The notes under the pieces are model-generated. The model was given only the letters and a program-made list of their open reading frames with translations. It had not been told where the DNA came from and did not search any database. The position numbers were made by a program, and so were the translations under genes. Below are positions 56,601-64,000 of a stretch of DNA of 64,000 nucleotides, in pieces. The stretch's first letter is position 1; each line of letters starts with the position of its first letter. Source of the DNA: Symbiodinium natans (taxonomy: Eukaryota > Sar > Dinophyceae > Suessiales > Symbiodiniaceae); the NCBI GenBank assembly GCA_905221605.1, contig CAJNDS010002117.1, forward strand, positions 188,001 through 252,000, in the 5' to 3' direction.

Positions 56601-59600
56601 AATTCTTTCAGCATATGCTTGCTCCACCTTTCCTGTGGATTCAGCCTCCGGACCGTTGTTGACAGGTACAAACCAAGCGCTGTTCCACACACATGCATGT
56701 CGTTCACCAGCGATTTTCCAAGCCACAGGCCTTTCACGAACTTCGGGCGTCCTTTCTTTCGATGGCCTTGACTCAACGCAAACAGGACCACCTCGCCGAA
56801 ACATGCCAACTTCCCATTGTAGGCCAAGCCAAATGCCTTCTCGAACGAAGTCGTTCCAGCTCTGACTGCAAACGTGTTCTGAAGCATTGAGGCATGCACA
56901 TGCGCCCAGCCTGCAATCTCATCTCTCGTCCGAATCTCCGTTCCCGATTGAGCCTTCACCTGTTCCAACAAAGTTGCTGCTAGATCTCGAATGTTCTGAA
57001 CACATTGCTCTGCCATTCCATTTGTTGCATGCTCATGAGGTTGTGACGGTCTCGCCACGGTCTTCAAACCCAACTTCGTCCTGGAGTGACAAATCATCTT
57101 GGTCAAGGCTGTTGCAGAAGGCTCATTGTCTGACCTGATCACCACGCCTTGATATCCCAGATAGGATATGAAGCCTAAGATTTCTTTCGCCGCATACACC
57201 AGTGATTGGTCACCTTTCGACTCTAGGGGTATGGCTCTTGACATTCCTGTCGTCTTGTCCACAGCCACCACCACAACCATCGCATCTTTGTCCTTAGGAG
57301 CACTTCGCATGAAGTCTAGTTCACCTCCCGTGACATCGGTGTAAAAGAAGTCGAATGCAATGATTGGGTCCCCGCCATCGGTGTCATGTTGTTCTCCATC
57401 CTGACGGTGAGCATCTCTCCTTGATCTGCAACTCACGCAGTAGCTGCACCATTCCTTGAACGGTACATGAGTGAGCTCATGCTCGGCAATCTCATCAGCA
57501 GTTGGTTGCTTAGGAAGTCGCTCTCCACGTGGTTGATGTTCATGAGGTTTCGCCGCATTCTCCAGCGCCATCGCATCCTCCAGTGCTCTCTTCTTTGAGT
57601 GACTCATCAACCTCTGGAACATAACTTTCTTGGAACCAGACATCCCCAGTCCCAAAGCTTTGCACGCTTCTCGTAGTTCTCGAGCACTCGAATCCTCGTT
57701 CAACCGCAGTCCCTCTACTACCACATGGTCTTCTTCTCCACATCCGATCAACATTGGGGCGGGACTTGCGCCCACCGGTTCTTCATGTCCGTCTTGATCA
57801 CATACACCTGGGAGATCGATTGGGCTCATTTGTTCATGCGGATCAGTTACGCTCATCTCTTCGGCATACAGATCAAGATCAACTGGCCAATCTTTCACTT
57901 CATCTGCCTCGGAAGTTCCAGCTTCAGCAACGAGCGTGAGGCCGTAGTGATCGGGGTCACCTTTCGTACGATGCATGATGGTGAATATCAGGACTGCTGC
58001 ATCGCCATGTTCAATCACCTCACTCAGGTTCTCCACGCTTTCCAGGGATTCCTGGAAGTCCACAAGCTCCCACGCTTCCTGCCTGAACACCAAAGTCGTG
58101 CGATACTTCCACAAATGCACTGACATGTCATCTGAAGGATCGAGGCGGACCTTATCTCTCTTCAAGATGCAAGGATCACCACAGTCGAGGAAATTCCACC
58201 CTGGAGAAAGTCCGTGGATGTTGAAATGTGGTTGCACTATAATCCGACCTTCTTTGCTTGCTCGAACACATTCTTCTTCTGGCTCTTTCACCTCATCATC
58301 CCGGACCATGAACACTCTGGCATCAACCACAAGGCTATTCCTTCGGAATGAGACCGGCACTTCTATCTCTTCGGGATCATTGCACAGATGCAGGAGTCCA
58401 TTCCTGTGGTCGAGGCTCCAACCTTTCTTCAGCAATCTCCCTAGTGAGATCAGGGGCGCACCAACATCGGACGCGTAGAACTCCTCTTGGATCATCGCTG
58501 GGCCTAGGTCCAAGGTGATCTTCCTGCTACCATGGTTCTTCATCTCTTTCCCTTGGGCGTCGACCATTCGAACTGGTGCACTCGAACCCCTGTCTCCAAG
58601 ATTCGCTTCCAACCATGCTCGCGGCATCACACTGAGGTCAGCACCTGAATCCAAGACCACCTCCTGAGGTAGCCCTTCAGAGAGAGCGCTGTAGCCCTCG
58701 TCAGACCTGCTGCTGATCCCTCTTACTTCTGCATGTGCAACCCATTCTTCATCTCCAAGCAATGCATCATCTAAGCTCATGTCCACGACGCTGTACGCCT
58801 CCCAAGCAAAGTCGATGACTTCCAGTTCATCCTCACCATCAACCATAGAATGTTCGATCACTCTGCACCACCACGACTCATTGTCTGACACATACGACTC
58901 TGAACCCTCGCTGTCCATCTCATAGACCGTTGTCATTGGGACATCAAGTCGATCACTGTCTGCAAGATCAAACACACGCTTCACACTTGCTGTTCCGGTC
59001 GATGAATTTGAGCTCGATGCGGACGAACTGTTCCCCGATGCGGACGATGCATCATTCTGGTTGATGTTTCGAACTTTGTCCTTCATCCAACACTCATTAC
59101 CCCAGTGCCCTGACTTCCCGCAGATTCGACAAGCATCATGAGAAAGCCTTTCTTTGCCCTTTCCTCCTTTCTTTCCTCTGTCCTTTCCTCCTTTGCTCCA
59201 ATCATTCCTGCTCCATGAGGACTGTTTTCCTTTTCCTCCTTTCTCATAGCCTTTTCCTTTGCCTGGACGACTCTCATATCCTCCTTTGCCACCTTTGCCT
59301 TTGCCGTTCTTTCCTCCATACTTTCCTCCATCTTTGCCACCACCTTTGCCAGCCCCTTTACCCCATTTGCCCTTTCCTTTAGGCCATCCTTTCACACGAT
59401 CGACATCCATGGGGCTCGGGCCGTTCGGATCATCATACGAAGGTTTCTGCGGTGCCCCTCCTGTCACGATTTGCGAAGACCACTTCTGTGTAGAACGCTC
59501 CCACCGAAGGATCATGTCTCTCATGCTCTCATACGTGGAATCGTCACCGATGGTGATTGTCAAGTGTGACCGAACTTGCTGAGGCAAAACACGCAACAAG

Positions 59601-60349
59601 ATTGCACTCTGCATCTCATTCGGAACTGGCTTTCCCGACGCCTGCTCATACTTGCGGAAGAGGTCCTCCAGACGTAGCACCTGCTCCAGGAGATTCCCTT
59701 GATTCATTGCCGGAAACTGTGAGATTGCTCCCAACAGTGCAAGCGCTCGTGTCTTATTGGTGGGTGCCAGCACATTGTTTAGCACACGCCATGTCTCGAA
59801 TCCATTGGCACCGGTGACACTCTTGAGGATTTGGAGAGGCCTTTCCCGAAGCATGCTCGTGAGGATTGCATACAGCTGCTTTCCCTGTAGAATGGCATCG
59901 TCGGTCATAGTGGCTTCTTCACAAGGCGAACTCAAATCCTGCTCTACCTCTTCAATCGCAGTATACATCTCAGGGCTTATTGCAAGGATCCACTGCTTGA
60001 AGCTCCAACTCCAATCTTGCCATTGCGTTAGCTCTTCTTCTCGGTCTTTGGGCTTGAAAGGGTCAGGTCGAGGGATGAACTTCGTCCACCCCGTCGGAGC
60101 TTCCTTCCTGGAACCAAGGTGAGTGACCGCTTCTTTCAATTCTTCTGACTGTCTTTGCTGCTCAATGGTCATGGACTGAAACAAACTCATGAAAGAACGA
60201 TTCTGCTCTTGGCCCTGCATCACCATGTGGCCTAAGGCTTCCAAAATCTGAGGCACACTCGCAGTTGCAGACTGAGGCGATGTTGGCTGGGACTGTGCAA
60301 ACGGATTCGGGGCTGAGGAAGGTTGGGATTGACCTTGAGGAGACGCCAT
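53642..60349 (-). CDS. Copia Gag-Pol polyprotein, 2,235 residues
   Basis: ATG at 60,349 (MASPQGQSQPSS), stop TGA 53,642-53,644. Gag helical region to about residue 310; Gly-Lys-rich basic stretch ~325-400; CCHC knuckle CRICGKSGHWGNEC at ~407-420; protease VVLDSGADLSVM (Asp567); a SAP-like DNA-binding helix pair (ARELREACKALGL, SGSKKVMFQRL) at ~880-917; integrase HELTH...CSYC finger ~960, catalytic Asp ~1000, Asp ~1074 (VIRSDNEPS), Glu ~1114 (NGMAEQC); RT SFDVKDAFLEV (Asp1567) and VHVDDG (Asp1641/1642); RNase H MSDSDWAGHW, SSCEAELMA, DSSSARSLL. After RNase H come a hydrophobic segment (~2041-2064, VAAGLVILMTVLYMVWQ), a PDEPRR/PDEPLR hexapeptide repeat and a C-terminal Cys/His finger. No frameshift or stop; catalytic residues present. 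Confidence 0.93.
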   Translation of the reverse strand: MASPQGQSQPSSAPNPFAQSQPTSPQSATASVPQILEALGHMVMQGQEQNRSFMSLFQSMTIEQQRQSEELKEAVTHLGSRKEAPTGWTKFIPRPDPFKPKDREEELTQWQDWSWSFKQWILAISPEMYTAIEEVEQDLSSPCEEATMTDDAILQGKQLYAILTSMLRERPLQILKSVTGANGFETWRVLNNVLAPTNKTRALALLGAISQFPAMNQGNLLEQVLRLEDLFRKYEQASGKPVPNEMQSAILLRVLPQQVRSHLTITIGDDSTYESMRDMILRWERSTQKWSSQIVTGGAPQKPSYDDPNGPSPMDVDRVKGWPKGKGKWGKGAGKGGGKDGGKYGGKNGKGKGGKGGYESRPGKGKGYEKGGKGKQSSWSRNDWSKGGKDRGKKGGKGKERLSHDACRICGKSGHWGNECWMKDKVRNINQNDASSASGNSSSASSSNSSTGTASVKRVFDLADSDRLDVPMTTVYEMDSEGSESYVSDNESWWCRVIEHSMVDGEDELEVIDFAWEAYSVVDMSLDDALLGDEEWVAHAEVRGISSRSDEGYSALSEGLPQEVVLDSGADLSVMPRAWLEANLGDRGSSAPVRMVDAQGKEMKNHGSRKITLDLGPAMIQEEFYASDVGAPLISLGRLLKKGWSLDHRNGLLHLCNDPEEIEVPVSFRRNSLVVDARVFMVRDDEVKEPEEECVRASKEGRIIVQPHFNIHGLSPGWNFLDCGDPCILKRDKVRLDPSDDMSVHLWKYRTTLVFRQEAWELVDFQESLESVENLSEVIEHGDAAVLIFTIMHRTKGDPDHYGLTLVAEAGTSEADEVKDWPVDLDLYAEEMSVTDPHEQMSPIDLPGVCDQDGHEEPVGASPAPMLIGCGEEDHVVVEGLRLNEDSSARELREACKALGLGMSGSKKVMFQRLMSHSKKRALEDAMALENAAKPHEHQPRGERLPKQPTADEIAEHELTHVPFKEWCSYCVSCRSRRDAHRQDGEQHDTDGGDPIIAFDFFYTDVTGGELDFMRSAPKDKDAMVVVVAVDKTTGMSRAIPLESKGDQSLVYAAKEILGFISYLGYQGVVIRSDNEPSATALTKMICHSRTKLGLKTVARPSQPHEHATNGMAEQCVQNIRDLAATLLEQVKAQSGTEIRTRDEIAGWAHVHASMLQNTFAVRAGTTSFEKAFGLAYNGKLACFGEVVLFALSQGHRKKGRPKFVKGLWLGKSLVNDMHVCGTALGLYLSTTVRRLNPQERWSKHMLKEFQGKPYKFSLSSLGKVVIPAMKDRTKPNVVPDMPVMPMEGPKEAALKAPDEAGSDSSSSSSQSGARQSSNEEPGGVSTPSSQHASSALSEGRTGDGVREEMDIEAGTGQKRSEPEPSDKEEDKRGEKRPMPEEKNVPLNAPPLYAGSSSPPKTSRVSTVKVADAEYYTLDEHLEEEWGDMEEWEIWSEVEDGEESIDWGELWRNRTENEGPPELSEHEMSQVDAESRKTEVKRLLDMGVLEQVSSLPENAELLQTKHVMDWRYREAKWKRRARLVCKQLKIWDPNRTDVYAPSTNPSIAKLLPALMVSRPGWQMVSFDVKDAFLEVKQRQELYVMLDGLPYRVHRCLPGQQAASAWWGEQLAADLATAGLVPDEACPAAFGQPGLGATVHVDDGLLAGTPESTRKVTEIVEKKYKLEVSEPVKNIGDSLKFLKKELLITESGIEVRVDKKYLEKICGVLDLKRPRVRKTPCSPEIAKMDESEPLQELEASKFRAAVGSFLYLSPDRPDAQWTIAHLARSMSRPTKRMWKHACHLAEYLLATADVCLTLAWTYPGRSSLDERKLSREEATRLQVENSGKPDLVEGMSDSDWAGHWTRVSSTCGHVYLNGNATFSFVRKQGSISLSSCEAELMACCSTAAELMYVGHVIKTLSSTPCRLLCRLDSSSARSLLQKRGVSKVRHLETKLLWVQRETSRGTLELGTVSTYLNTADIGTKALSSERYGFLMSRLGYGGFECLSRNKQKYEQMNAKVIRLLVMMDAMRTANGAEAFGRDRELEQSGITVMSALSLEIKVNQWGGVLLVAAGLVILMTVLYMVWQMAWKERRLGDLQRMATTTDRTEDEEEWEHEPDEEGEPLLCGADEPLQPDEPRRPDEPRRPDEPLRPDEPLRPDEPRRPDELRRPDEPLRADEPRRQDEPQVRVQAQPVHQGGHGWNQRQVALIGNTGLRFHSQTCGMVRKAHRDGRHVRLLTREQAVREGYEGCRQCNP
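53862..54030 (-). repeat. 18-bp repeat inside the copia Gag-Pol
   Basis: About nine units of GTTCATCTGGTCGTCGAG (plus strand), each giving six residues (DEPxRP). In-frame length variation is expected. Confidence 0.9.
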
Positions 60350-60357
60350 GACTGCAA

Positions 60358-60945
60358 TCAAAGCTCAATGGAACCCTCAGACTGCTTCAATGCCACCTTG
60401 AACTTCAACCTCTTTGGTGTGGGCTCACTGGTCTCGGTCAGGTCAAGTGGTTCACTTCGAGGCTCCAGCGACTGTTCGAACACGTCCGATCCGGTGTTCT
60501 CGCCCTGGTCCAACCTAGACAAGATCTCCAGGTCACGCTCAAACGTCTTGCCCTCTTCAGTCGCGTGCACAAAGTTCTCTTGAGCACTCCACTCTACAGC
60601 TTCACAAAACACGTTGTCTGTTGCAATGAACCGAAAATCTTCCAAGATGCTCTGGTTCTTGTTCAAACACTTTTCAGCCAAAGCGAAAACGTCCTCGATC
60701 CTGCTCAGTCTATCCAGCTTGGGCTCCAAACTCAAGCGAGCTGACTCCAGGATGTTCTGCCAGCCTTTCTGGGTCCGATTCTCTGGCTTCGGTCGCAACA
60801 AGAGCTGCTCAAAGTAAAACTCACGCAGTTTCTGCTTTGCTTCTTCTAAAGCGCCCCACGTCGCCGTTGTGCCACAGCAGCCCACAGCGCGGTGGTAAAA
60901 GACAAGGAGGTTCTGGCCGCCCAGCTGCCCGTCTGCACCCCACTA
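60358..60945 (-). CDS. Copia upstream ORF without AUG
   Basis: An open frame of about 195 codons from after a TAG near 60,947 to TGA at 60,358-60,360, 8 nt before the Gag-Pol AUG. It has a folded-protein look (EEAKQKLREFYFEQLLL, ILESARLSLEPKLDRLSR, VFALAEKCLNKNQSILEDF) and a basic NLS-like end (PTPKRLKFKVAL). There is no ATG in this frame, nor anywhere on the coding strand between the primer site and the Gag-Pol start. It could be translated from a non-AUG codon, be joined to a leader by splicing, or be a shifted Gag N-terminus. Confidence 0.45.
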
Positions 60946-61100
60946 GGCCGCCTCCAGCAGCCCAGGCACAAAGGAAGCTATGAAGAGGATCCAACCCTCA
61001 GAGGCACAAACCTACAGCTGGGGCACTACCTACCCTACTGTCGAGGCTAGGGTCCAGGCCTCTTTCCCGGAGCTCAGGTACCCAAGGGTGGACCTTCACA

Positions 61101-61112
61101 GCTCCGCTACCA
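61101..61112 (-). promoter_or_regulatory. Copia primer-binding site
   Basis: TGGTAGCGGAGC on the coding strand, directly after the 5' LTR. It resembles primer sites complementary to initiator Met tRNA (TGGTATCAGAGC in plants, TGGTAGCAGAGG in animals). Confidence 0.8.
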
Positions 61113-61239
61113 TACGAAACTTTTCCACTTCAAGCAAAAGCGCCTGTGTCATTGCACACTCGATGGAAAACATGATGTGTCCAAGTAAAATCACTTTGGG
61201 GTAAAACAGGGGTGTGCTACTGTACTTTCACCTTTTGCA
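61113..61239 (-). repeat. Copia 5' LTR (127 bp)
   Basis: Identical partner of 53,221-53,347; must contain promoter and R region for the element, though no TATA box is obvious. Confidence 0.9.
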
Positions 61240-61244
61240 GATGG
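61240..61244 (+). repeat. Copia target-site duplication, right
   Basis: GATGG, the second copy of the 5-bp target. Confidence 0.85.
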
Positions 61245-61806
61245 GGTCCAAGGTGAGCTTTGGTATGCAAATCAGCACCCCCGCAATCTTTTGTTTGTCC
61301 AACCAAGTAAGAACAGAATCACAAGCCGTCCGAGAGGACAGGTCCATTTGCAAAACAGGTGCCATAGCAGACTTGTGTTTAACACGATCCACTCCATAAG
61401 CAAAGTAACCCTGCGCAAGCAGAGCTGCAGCCACGCGGGCCTGCCCAGCAAAACATTGAAGGATCGCACGGGTAGGTCCCTCGTGCTGTTTGTTCGAGAA
61501 AACTTGTTGCGGCTCTGTAGCCGGAGAACACTGCTCGCTCCGAGAAGATGTCTCCTCGCTGGTCTGGAAAACTGGCAGTGTTGTGGCCGACGGCATCAAA
61601 GCCATCGAAAAAGAACATTCAACATCACACTCAAAACCTTTGGCAACCCCAACTGCAGATACGGGGTCCAATCCCGCACCTGAAGGTAAGGCCTCCATGT
61701 CGACCTCCTGGGCCGAAGCAGAGATGACGCCACTAACGGATTCATCCTGAGGAACCATCTCAACATCCTGAGCCAGCGAAGTCTCATCAAGACCAGGATC
61801 ACCTAG
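61245..61806 (-). CDS. Element H pol, N-terminal part of methyltransferase-like domain
   Basis: In frame with gag across UGA CUA. An acidic Ser-rich lead is followed by RAILQCFAGQARVAAALLAQ, then YGVDRVKHKS (motif-I-like nucleotide-binding strand-loop-helix), MDLSSRTACDSVLTWLDK and IAGVLICIP. At this point other members should show PPCGTxSRAR, but the frame passes to KLTLDPI and on into SAAFVF after the copia insertion. The catalytic loop is thus deleted. Probably an inactive methyltransferase relic. Confidence 0.6.
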
Positions 61807-61809
61807 TCA
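61804..61809 (-). promoter_or_regulatory. UGA CUA stop-readthrough site, element H gag/pol
   Basis: Gag ends CPLKPKKL-TGA and is followed by CTA GG in frame with pol, exactly as in E1. Confidence 0.65.
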
Positions 61810-62590
61810 CAGCTTCTTGGGCTTCAACGGGCACTTGGTAACCGGGTGGTCACCACCACACTTGTAGATGATGCACCCATGATCACCCTTCTGACAATTG
61901 GCGTCCGTGCACCCGCCGAGGTTGAAACCGTAGCAGACCTTGTTGCCCTTCTTGTTCCATGCGGACGCTCCCTGGTAACGCAGGTCCTCGGGCAGCCATT
62001 CCGACTTGCCAGCCCCGCAACCTTTCCCGACGCCAGCCTTCTCCTTGCCGAGGGTTTACCCTTCCCGCTGGGCCATGACTCGAAGCCCCTAGGGCTCCAA
62101 AAAAACTTCCCCTTGTGCCCGGCTTGCCCTTGTTCGGAGCATGCTCGTACGGATGACTACGGTTGCCTTTTCCCAATCGCAACTTTCCTCCGCCTTCAAA
62201 ATCCCCCAAAGGAAGGAGCGCAACGATCAAATCGTAATCCTGCAGCACTGAAGATATCCTAGCATCCAAAGGCAAGGTCCCCGATGCGTCTGCACGAACC
62301 TCTGCTCCTGCCTCGGCCATCTTTGCGAAAGCCAGCTTGTCAGCTCGCAGAATCTGCCTCAAGGAAACCTTACGATAACCTTGTTGAGCTGGTTTGGTGA
62401 GATACTTGAAAAGCGAGGAGACGTGAGCCTCATGCTTGTCCCAACTAATCAACCTGGCGAACGAGAAGGCATCACTGATACGGTTGATTCTTAAGGCCCA
62501 GACGATGTTGGTAGCCTCCCTCAAGGACATGGCAGAACCATCCGAAGGTGTTTCGCCTGAAAAGGTGGGACTCGCTGAGCAATGCACGCA
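61807..62590 (-). pseudogene. Element H Gag, 5'-truncated and frameshifted
   Basis: It starts near GETPSDGSAMSLREATNIVW and shows the E1-like module (ISWDKHEAHVSSLF, GYRKVSLRQILRADKLAF, TLPLDARISSVLQDYD). Near 62,050 the frame shifts: a Gly/Lys stretch (GKEKAGVGKGCGAGKSEW) and a Cys/His cluster (CYGFNLGGC, CQKGDHGC, CGGDHPVTKC) continue in the next frame to the TGA. The N-terminal ~190 residues found in E1 are missing. Confidence 0.65.
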
Positions 62591-62955
62591 TGGACCAGTT
62601 ACGCACTCAGCTTTCGGGGATTTCCCTGACTGGCCAGTTGGAGCCGAGTCACTTGTTGGACATGACCGTTCAGCAATGGGAAAAGTCTTGGCCCGAGAAA
62701 TGCCACAGCCGCGAGGAAGAAGTTCAGAACCTGAAGTTAACCACCAGCCTCTCCCTCGAAGGGGCCAAACTTAAAGTCACGGTCCTCTGGCATTGACCCC
62801 TTTGGCTTCAACGACCCGCTTGGTCTGCTCGCTGGAGGAAGTAGAGGGCCAAATCCACTAAACTTGTCATGGCCGCTACAAGCTAGACGAGCAAACAAAC
62901 ACTCGCAAGAAACCTCACACCTGATTCTTCTGCGAGCTGGCATGACGGTAAACTC
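62591..62955. other. Scrambled retroelement sequence
   Basis: A plus-strand stretch (62,600-62,796) reads RTQLSGISLTGQLEPSHLLD and VQQWEKSWPEKCHSREEEVQ, helical and Gag-like in feel but unplaced. No boundary of element H is recognised. Confidence 0.3.
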
Positions 62956-63110
62956 ACCCTGCTATTTTCCAACGGAGCTCGCACCTTTCTCGTCATACTT
63001 GTCCTTTCCCGAGCGACTTTTGTCCTTTCCTTTGTCCTTTCCTTTGTCCTTTCCTTTTACCTTTCCCTTTGTCCTTTCCCTTCATCGCCCTTAAAGTTCA
63101 GCGGATTCGC
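62956..63110 (-). pseudogene. Gly/Lys-rich Gag fragment
   Basis: The minus strand reads KGKDKGKDKGKDKSRSGKDK and ends in a stop after ASSVGK. Such GKDK runs are typical of Gag nucleic-acid-binding tails in dinoflagellate elements. Isolated fragment. Confidence 0.5.
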
Positions 63111-63157
63111 TGTGTCGTTGTTGTTCCTGCGGTCTCGACCTTAACCGGATCGGCGAT

Positions 63158-63270
63158 GTGATCCAAAGCACAACAAGGAGCTACAACTGCAATGAATTGG
63201 GGCACTATTCAAACAGATGCCCTAAGAAAGCGGCCAAGGTGTGGCACGTTGGTAGAGATTCAATCTCAAC
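63158..63270 (+). pseudogene. Gag zinc-knuckle remnant
   Basis: The plus frame contains SYNCNELGHYSNRCPKKAAK, a CX2CX4HX4C knuckle with the first Cys changed to Ser (TGC to AGC). Runs into a tandem repeat. Confidence 0.55.
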
Positions 63271-63274
63271 GAGG

Positions 63275-63475
63275 GTCTCTAAGCTTCAAGCTGCGACGTT
63301 CCAAGCTCAACTGGGGCCTTCTCAAGCTCAACGGGGGTCTCTAGGCTTCGAAGCTGCCTACGTTCCAGGCTCAACCGGGGCCTTCTCAAGTTCAACGGGG
63401 TCTCTAGGCTTTCAAGCTGCGACGTTCCAAGCTCAACTGGGGCCTTCTCAAGTTCAACAGGGGGTCTCTGAACTC
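63275..63475 (+). repeat. ~62-bp tandem repeat, about 3.3 units
   Basis: Units contain GCTTCAAGCTGCGACGTTCC, AAGCTCAACTGGGGCCTTCT and CAACGGGGGTCTCTAGG. Both strands are open through it. Confidence 0.85.
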
Positions 63476-63639
63476 TCCAGCAACCACGACCTTCCAGAGG
63501 GCTCAAGTCCAACTCATCGGAATCTCCCTGAGCGATATCAAAGATTTTCGCAACCAATTGCCGCTGCAAACACACGCGGGCCCTCAAAGTCAAGGCCGCC
63601 AACTGCGGTTCTAGAAGCCTCGCTGCTGCCGCTCACTCA

Positions 63640-63775
63640 GGTTCAGCACTTTGCACATGCTGCAGTGTCTCCTCGCTGATCAGGTGCGTCGACGCTCCGG
63701 AGTCCAGCAACCACCAGTCCATGGCTTCAGAGCTGCTACTATGTGTCACATGCGGGGCTGCCATGCTCATGTCAT
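63640..63775 (-). pseudogene. Copia aspartic protease N-terminal fragment
   Basis: The minus strand reads AMDWWLLDSGASTHLISEET, the copia protease active site (DSGAS). It is cut at about 63,775, where the plus-strand part of a protease begins. Confidence 0.7.
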
Positions 63776-63789
63776 AAAAAAAATTCACT

Positions 63790-63990
63790 TAATCCATGCT
63801 CACCAAGCGCCACGGGTGCTTCCATCGGGGTTCAGAAGAGTGCTGTGGTTCGTGTTTGTTTTGTCGTTAAGGGATCCAGTCCTATCGTCGTTGAGTTTGA
63901 AGCCCTGGTTGCACCTGTGCGATTTAATCTCCTAAGCCTAGGACGACTCCTGAATGGGAATTGAACAGTTTCCTTTGCCCCCCATCTCCA
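63790..63990 (+). pseudogene. Copia protease C-terminal fragment
   Basis: The plus strand reads VVEFEALVAPVRFNLLSLGR, then LLNGN-stop-TVSF, the usual end of a copia protease (VxFNLLSLGxLL..GWTVxF) with Trp replaced by TGA. Opposite orientation to the N-terminal fragment next to it. Confidence 0.65.
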
Positions 63991-64000
63991 CATGCAAGCT

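Larger units (their letters stand above)
53221..61239 (-). mobile_element. Complete Ty1/copia LTR retrotransposon
   Basis: 8,019 bp with identical 127-bp LTRs, 5-bp duplication GATGG, primer site directly inside the 5' LTR, polypurine tract directly inside the 3' LTR, and a single open Gag-Pol frame in the order protease, integrase, RT, RNase H (copia order). LTR identity and open frame indicate a recent insertion into element H. Confidence 0.95.
40464..62590 (-). mobile_element. Element H: DIRS-like retrotransposon, interrupted twice
   Basis: An outer element read on the minus strand: gag (62,590-61,807), UGA, pol with methyltransferase-like, RT and RNase H domains (61,806-61,245, then 53,215-52,413, then 43,668-41,793), and a 3' end with direct repeats 41,538-41,774 and 40,464-40,700 around 837 bp. 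A copia element and the DIRS-like element E1 are inserted into pol. Joining GACCCCATC to TCTGCGG across the first and GGTGAG to ATCACAG across the second keeps one frame. The 5' end is missing or scrambled after about 62,590, and no tyrosine recombinase of H is visible. Confidence 0.75.

Overview
The window looks like nuclear DNA of a dinoflagellate, most likely a member of the Symbiodiniaceae or a relative (inference). The reasons are retroelement Gag proteins rich in Gly-Lys (GKGK) runs, a (TTTAGGG)n telomere-type tract, PPR coding of the form common in dinoflagellates, very little intact coding sequence, and extreme amounts of tandem and dispersed repeat. There are no operons, rRNA genes or CRISPR arrays. 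No host gene in the window is clearly intact.

Left part, 1-35 kb: mostly non-coding DNA carrying several repeat families. These include a mosaic repeat near 0.2-0.6 kb, six ~380-bp tandem units (5.4-7.7 kb), several dispersed repeat pairs, simple-sequence tracts, an AT-rich island (21.9-23.1 kb) and an interstitial telomere-like tract (26.9-27.2 kb). Recognisable coding pieces, mainly on the minus strand, are two paralogous multi-exon genes of unknown, alpha-helical type (0.6-2.0 kb and 30.15-31.3 kb), a broken coiled-coil coding tract (2.35-4.66 kb), a PPR gene remnant (25.4-26.0 kb) and a duplicated 55-residue module (31.7 and 32.4 kb).

Middle, 34.9-40.5 kb: a GA microsatellite, then a 48-bp minisatellite open in five of six frames, then a 34-bp minisatellite that reverses direction at about 39,722, so the two arms form a large imperfect palindrome. 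The end of a mobile element joins the reversed arm directly.

Right part, 40.46-62.6 kb: one nest of three retroelements, all coding on the minus strand. The outer element (called H here) is DIRS-like, with gag, a methyltransferase-like domain, reverse transcriptase and RNase H, and a 3' end built of split direct repeats. A second DIRS-like element (E1, 43,669-52,412) lies inside it; its order is tyrosine recombinase, gag, 2OG-Fe(II) oxygenase-like domain, cytosine-methyltransferase-like domain, RT and RNase H, and it is bounded by A1...B1-A2-B2 split direct repeats. A complete Ty1/copia element (53,221-61,239) also lies inside H, with identical 127-bp LTRs, a 5-bp target duplication, an initiator-Met-type primer site, a polypurine tract and one open 2,235-residue Gag-Pol. 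Taking out either insertion brings the H reading frame back in phase exactly. In both DIRS-like elements gag ends in UGA CUA G and pol follows in the same frame, which points to stop-codon readthrough.

The most novel item is E1: a tyrosine-recombinase retrotransposon that appears to carry both a DNA methyltransferase-like domain and a 2OG oxygenase-like domain with TET/JBP-style HxD...H...R residues. This is notable in a lineage whose DNA is rich in 5-methylcytosine and 5-hydroxymethyluracil. The last 1.4 kb holds scrambled pieces of further copia elements.
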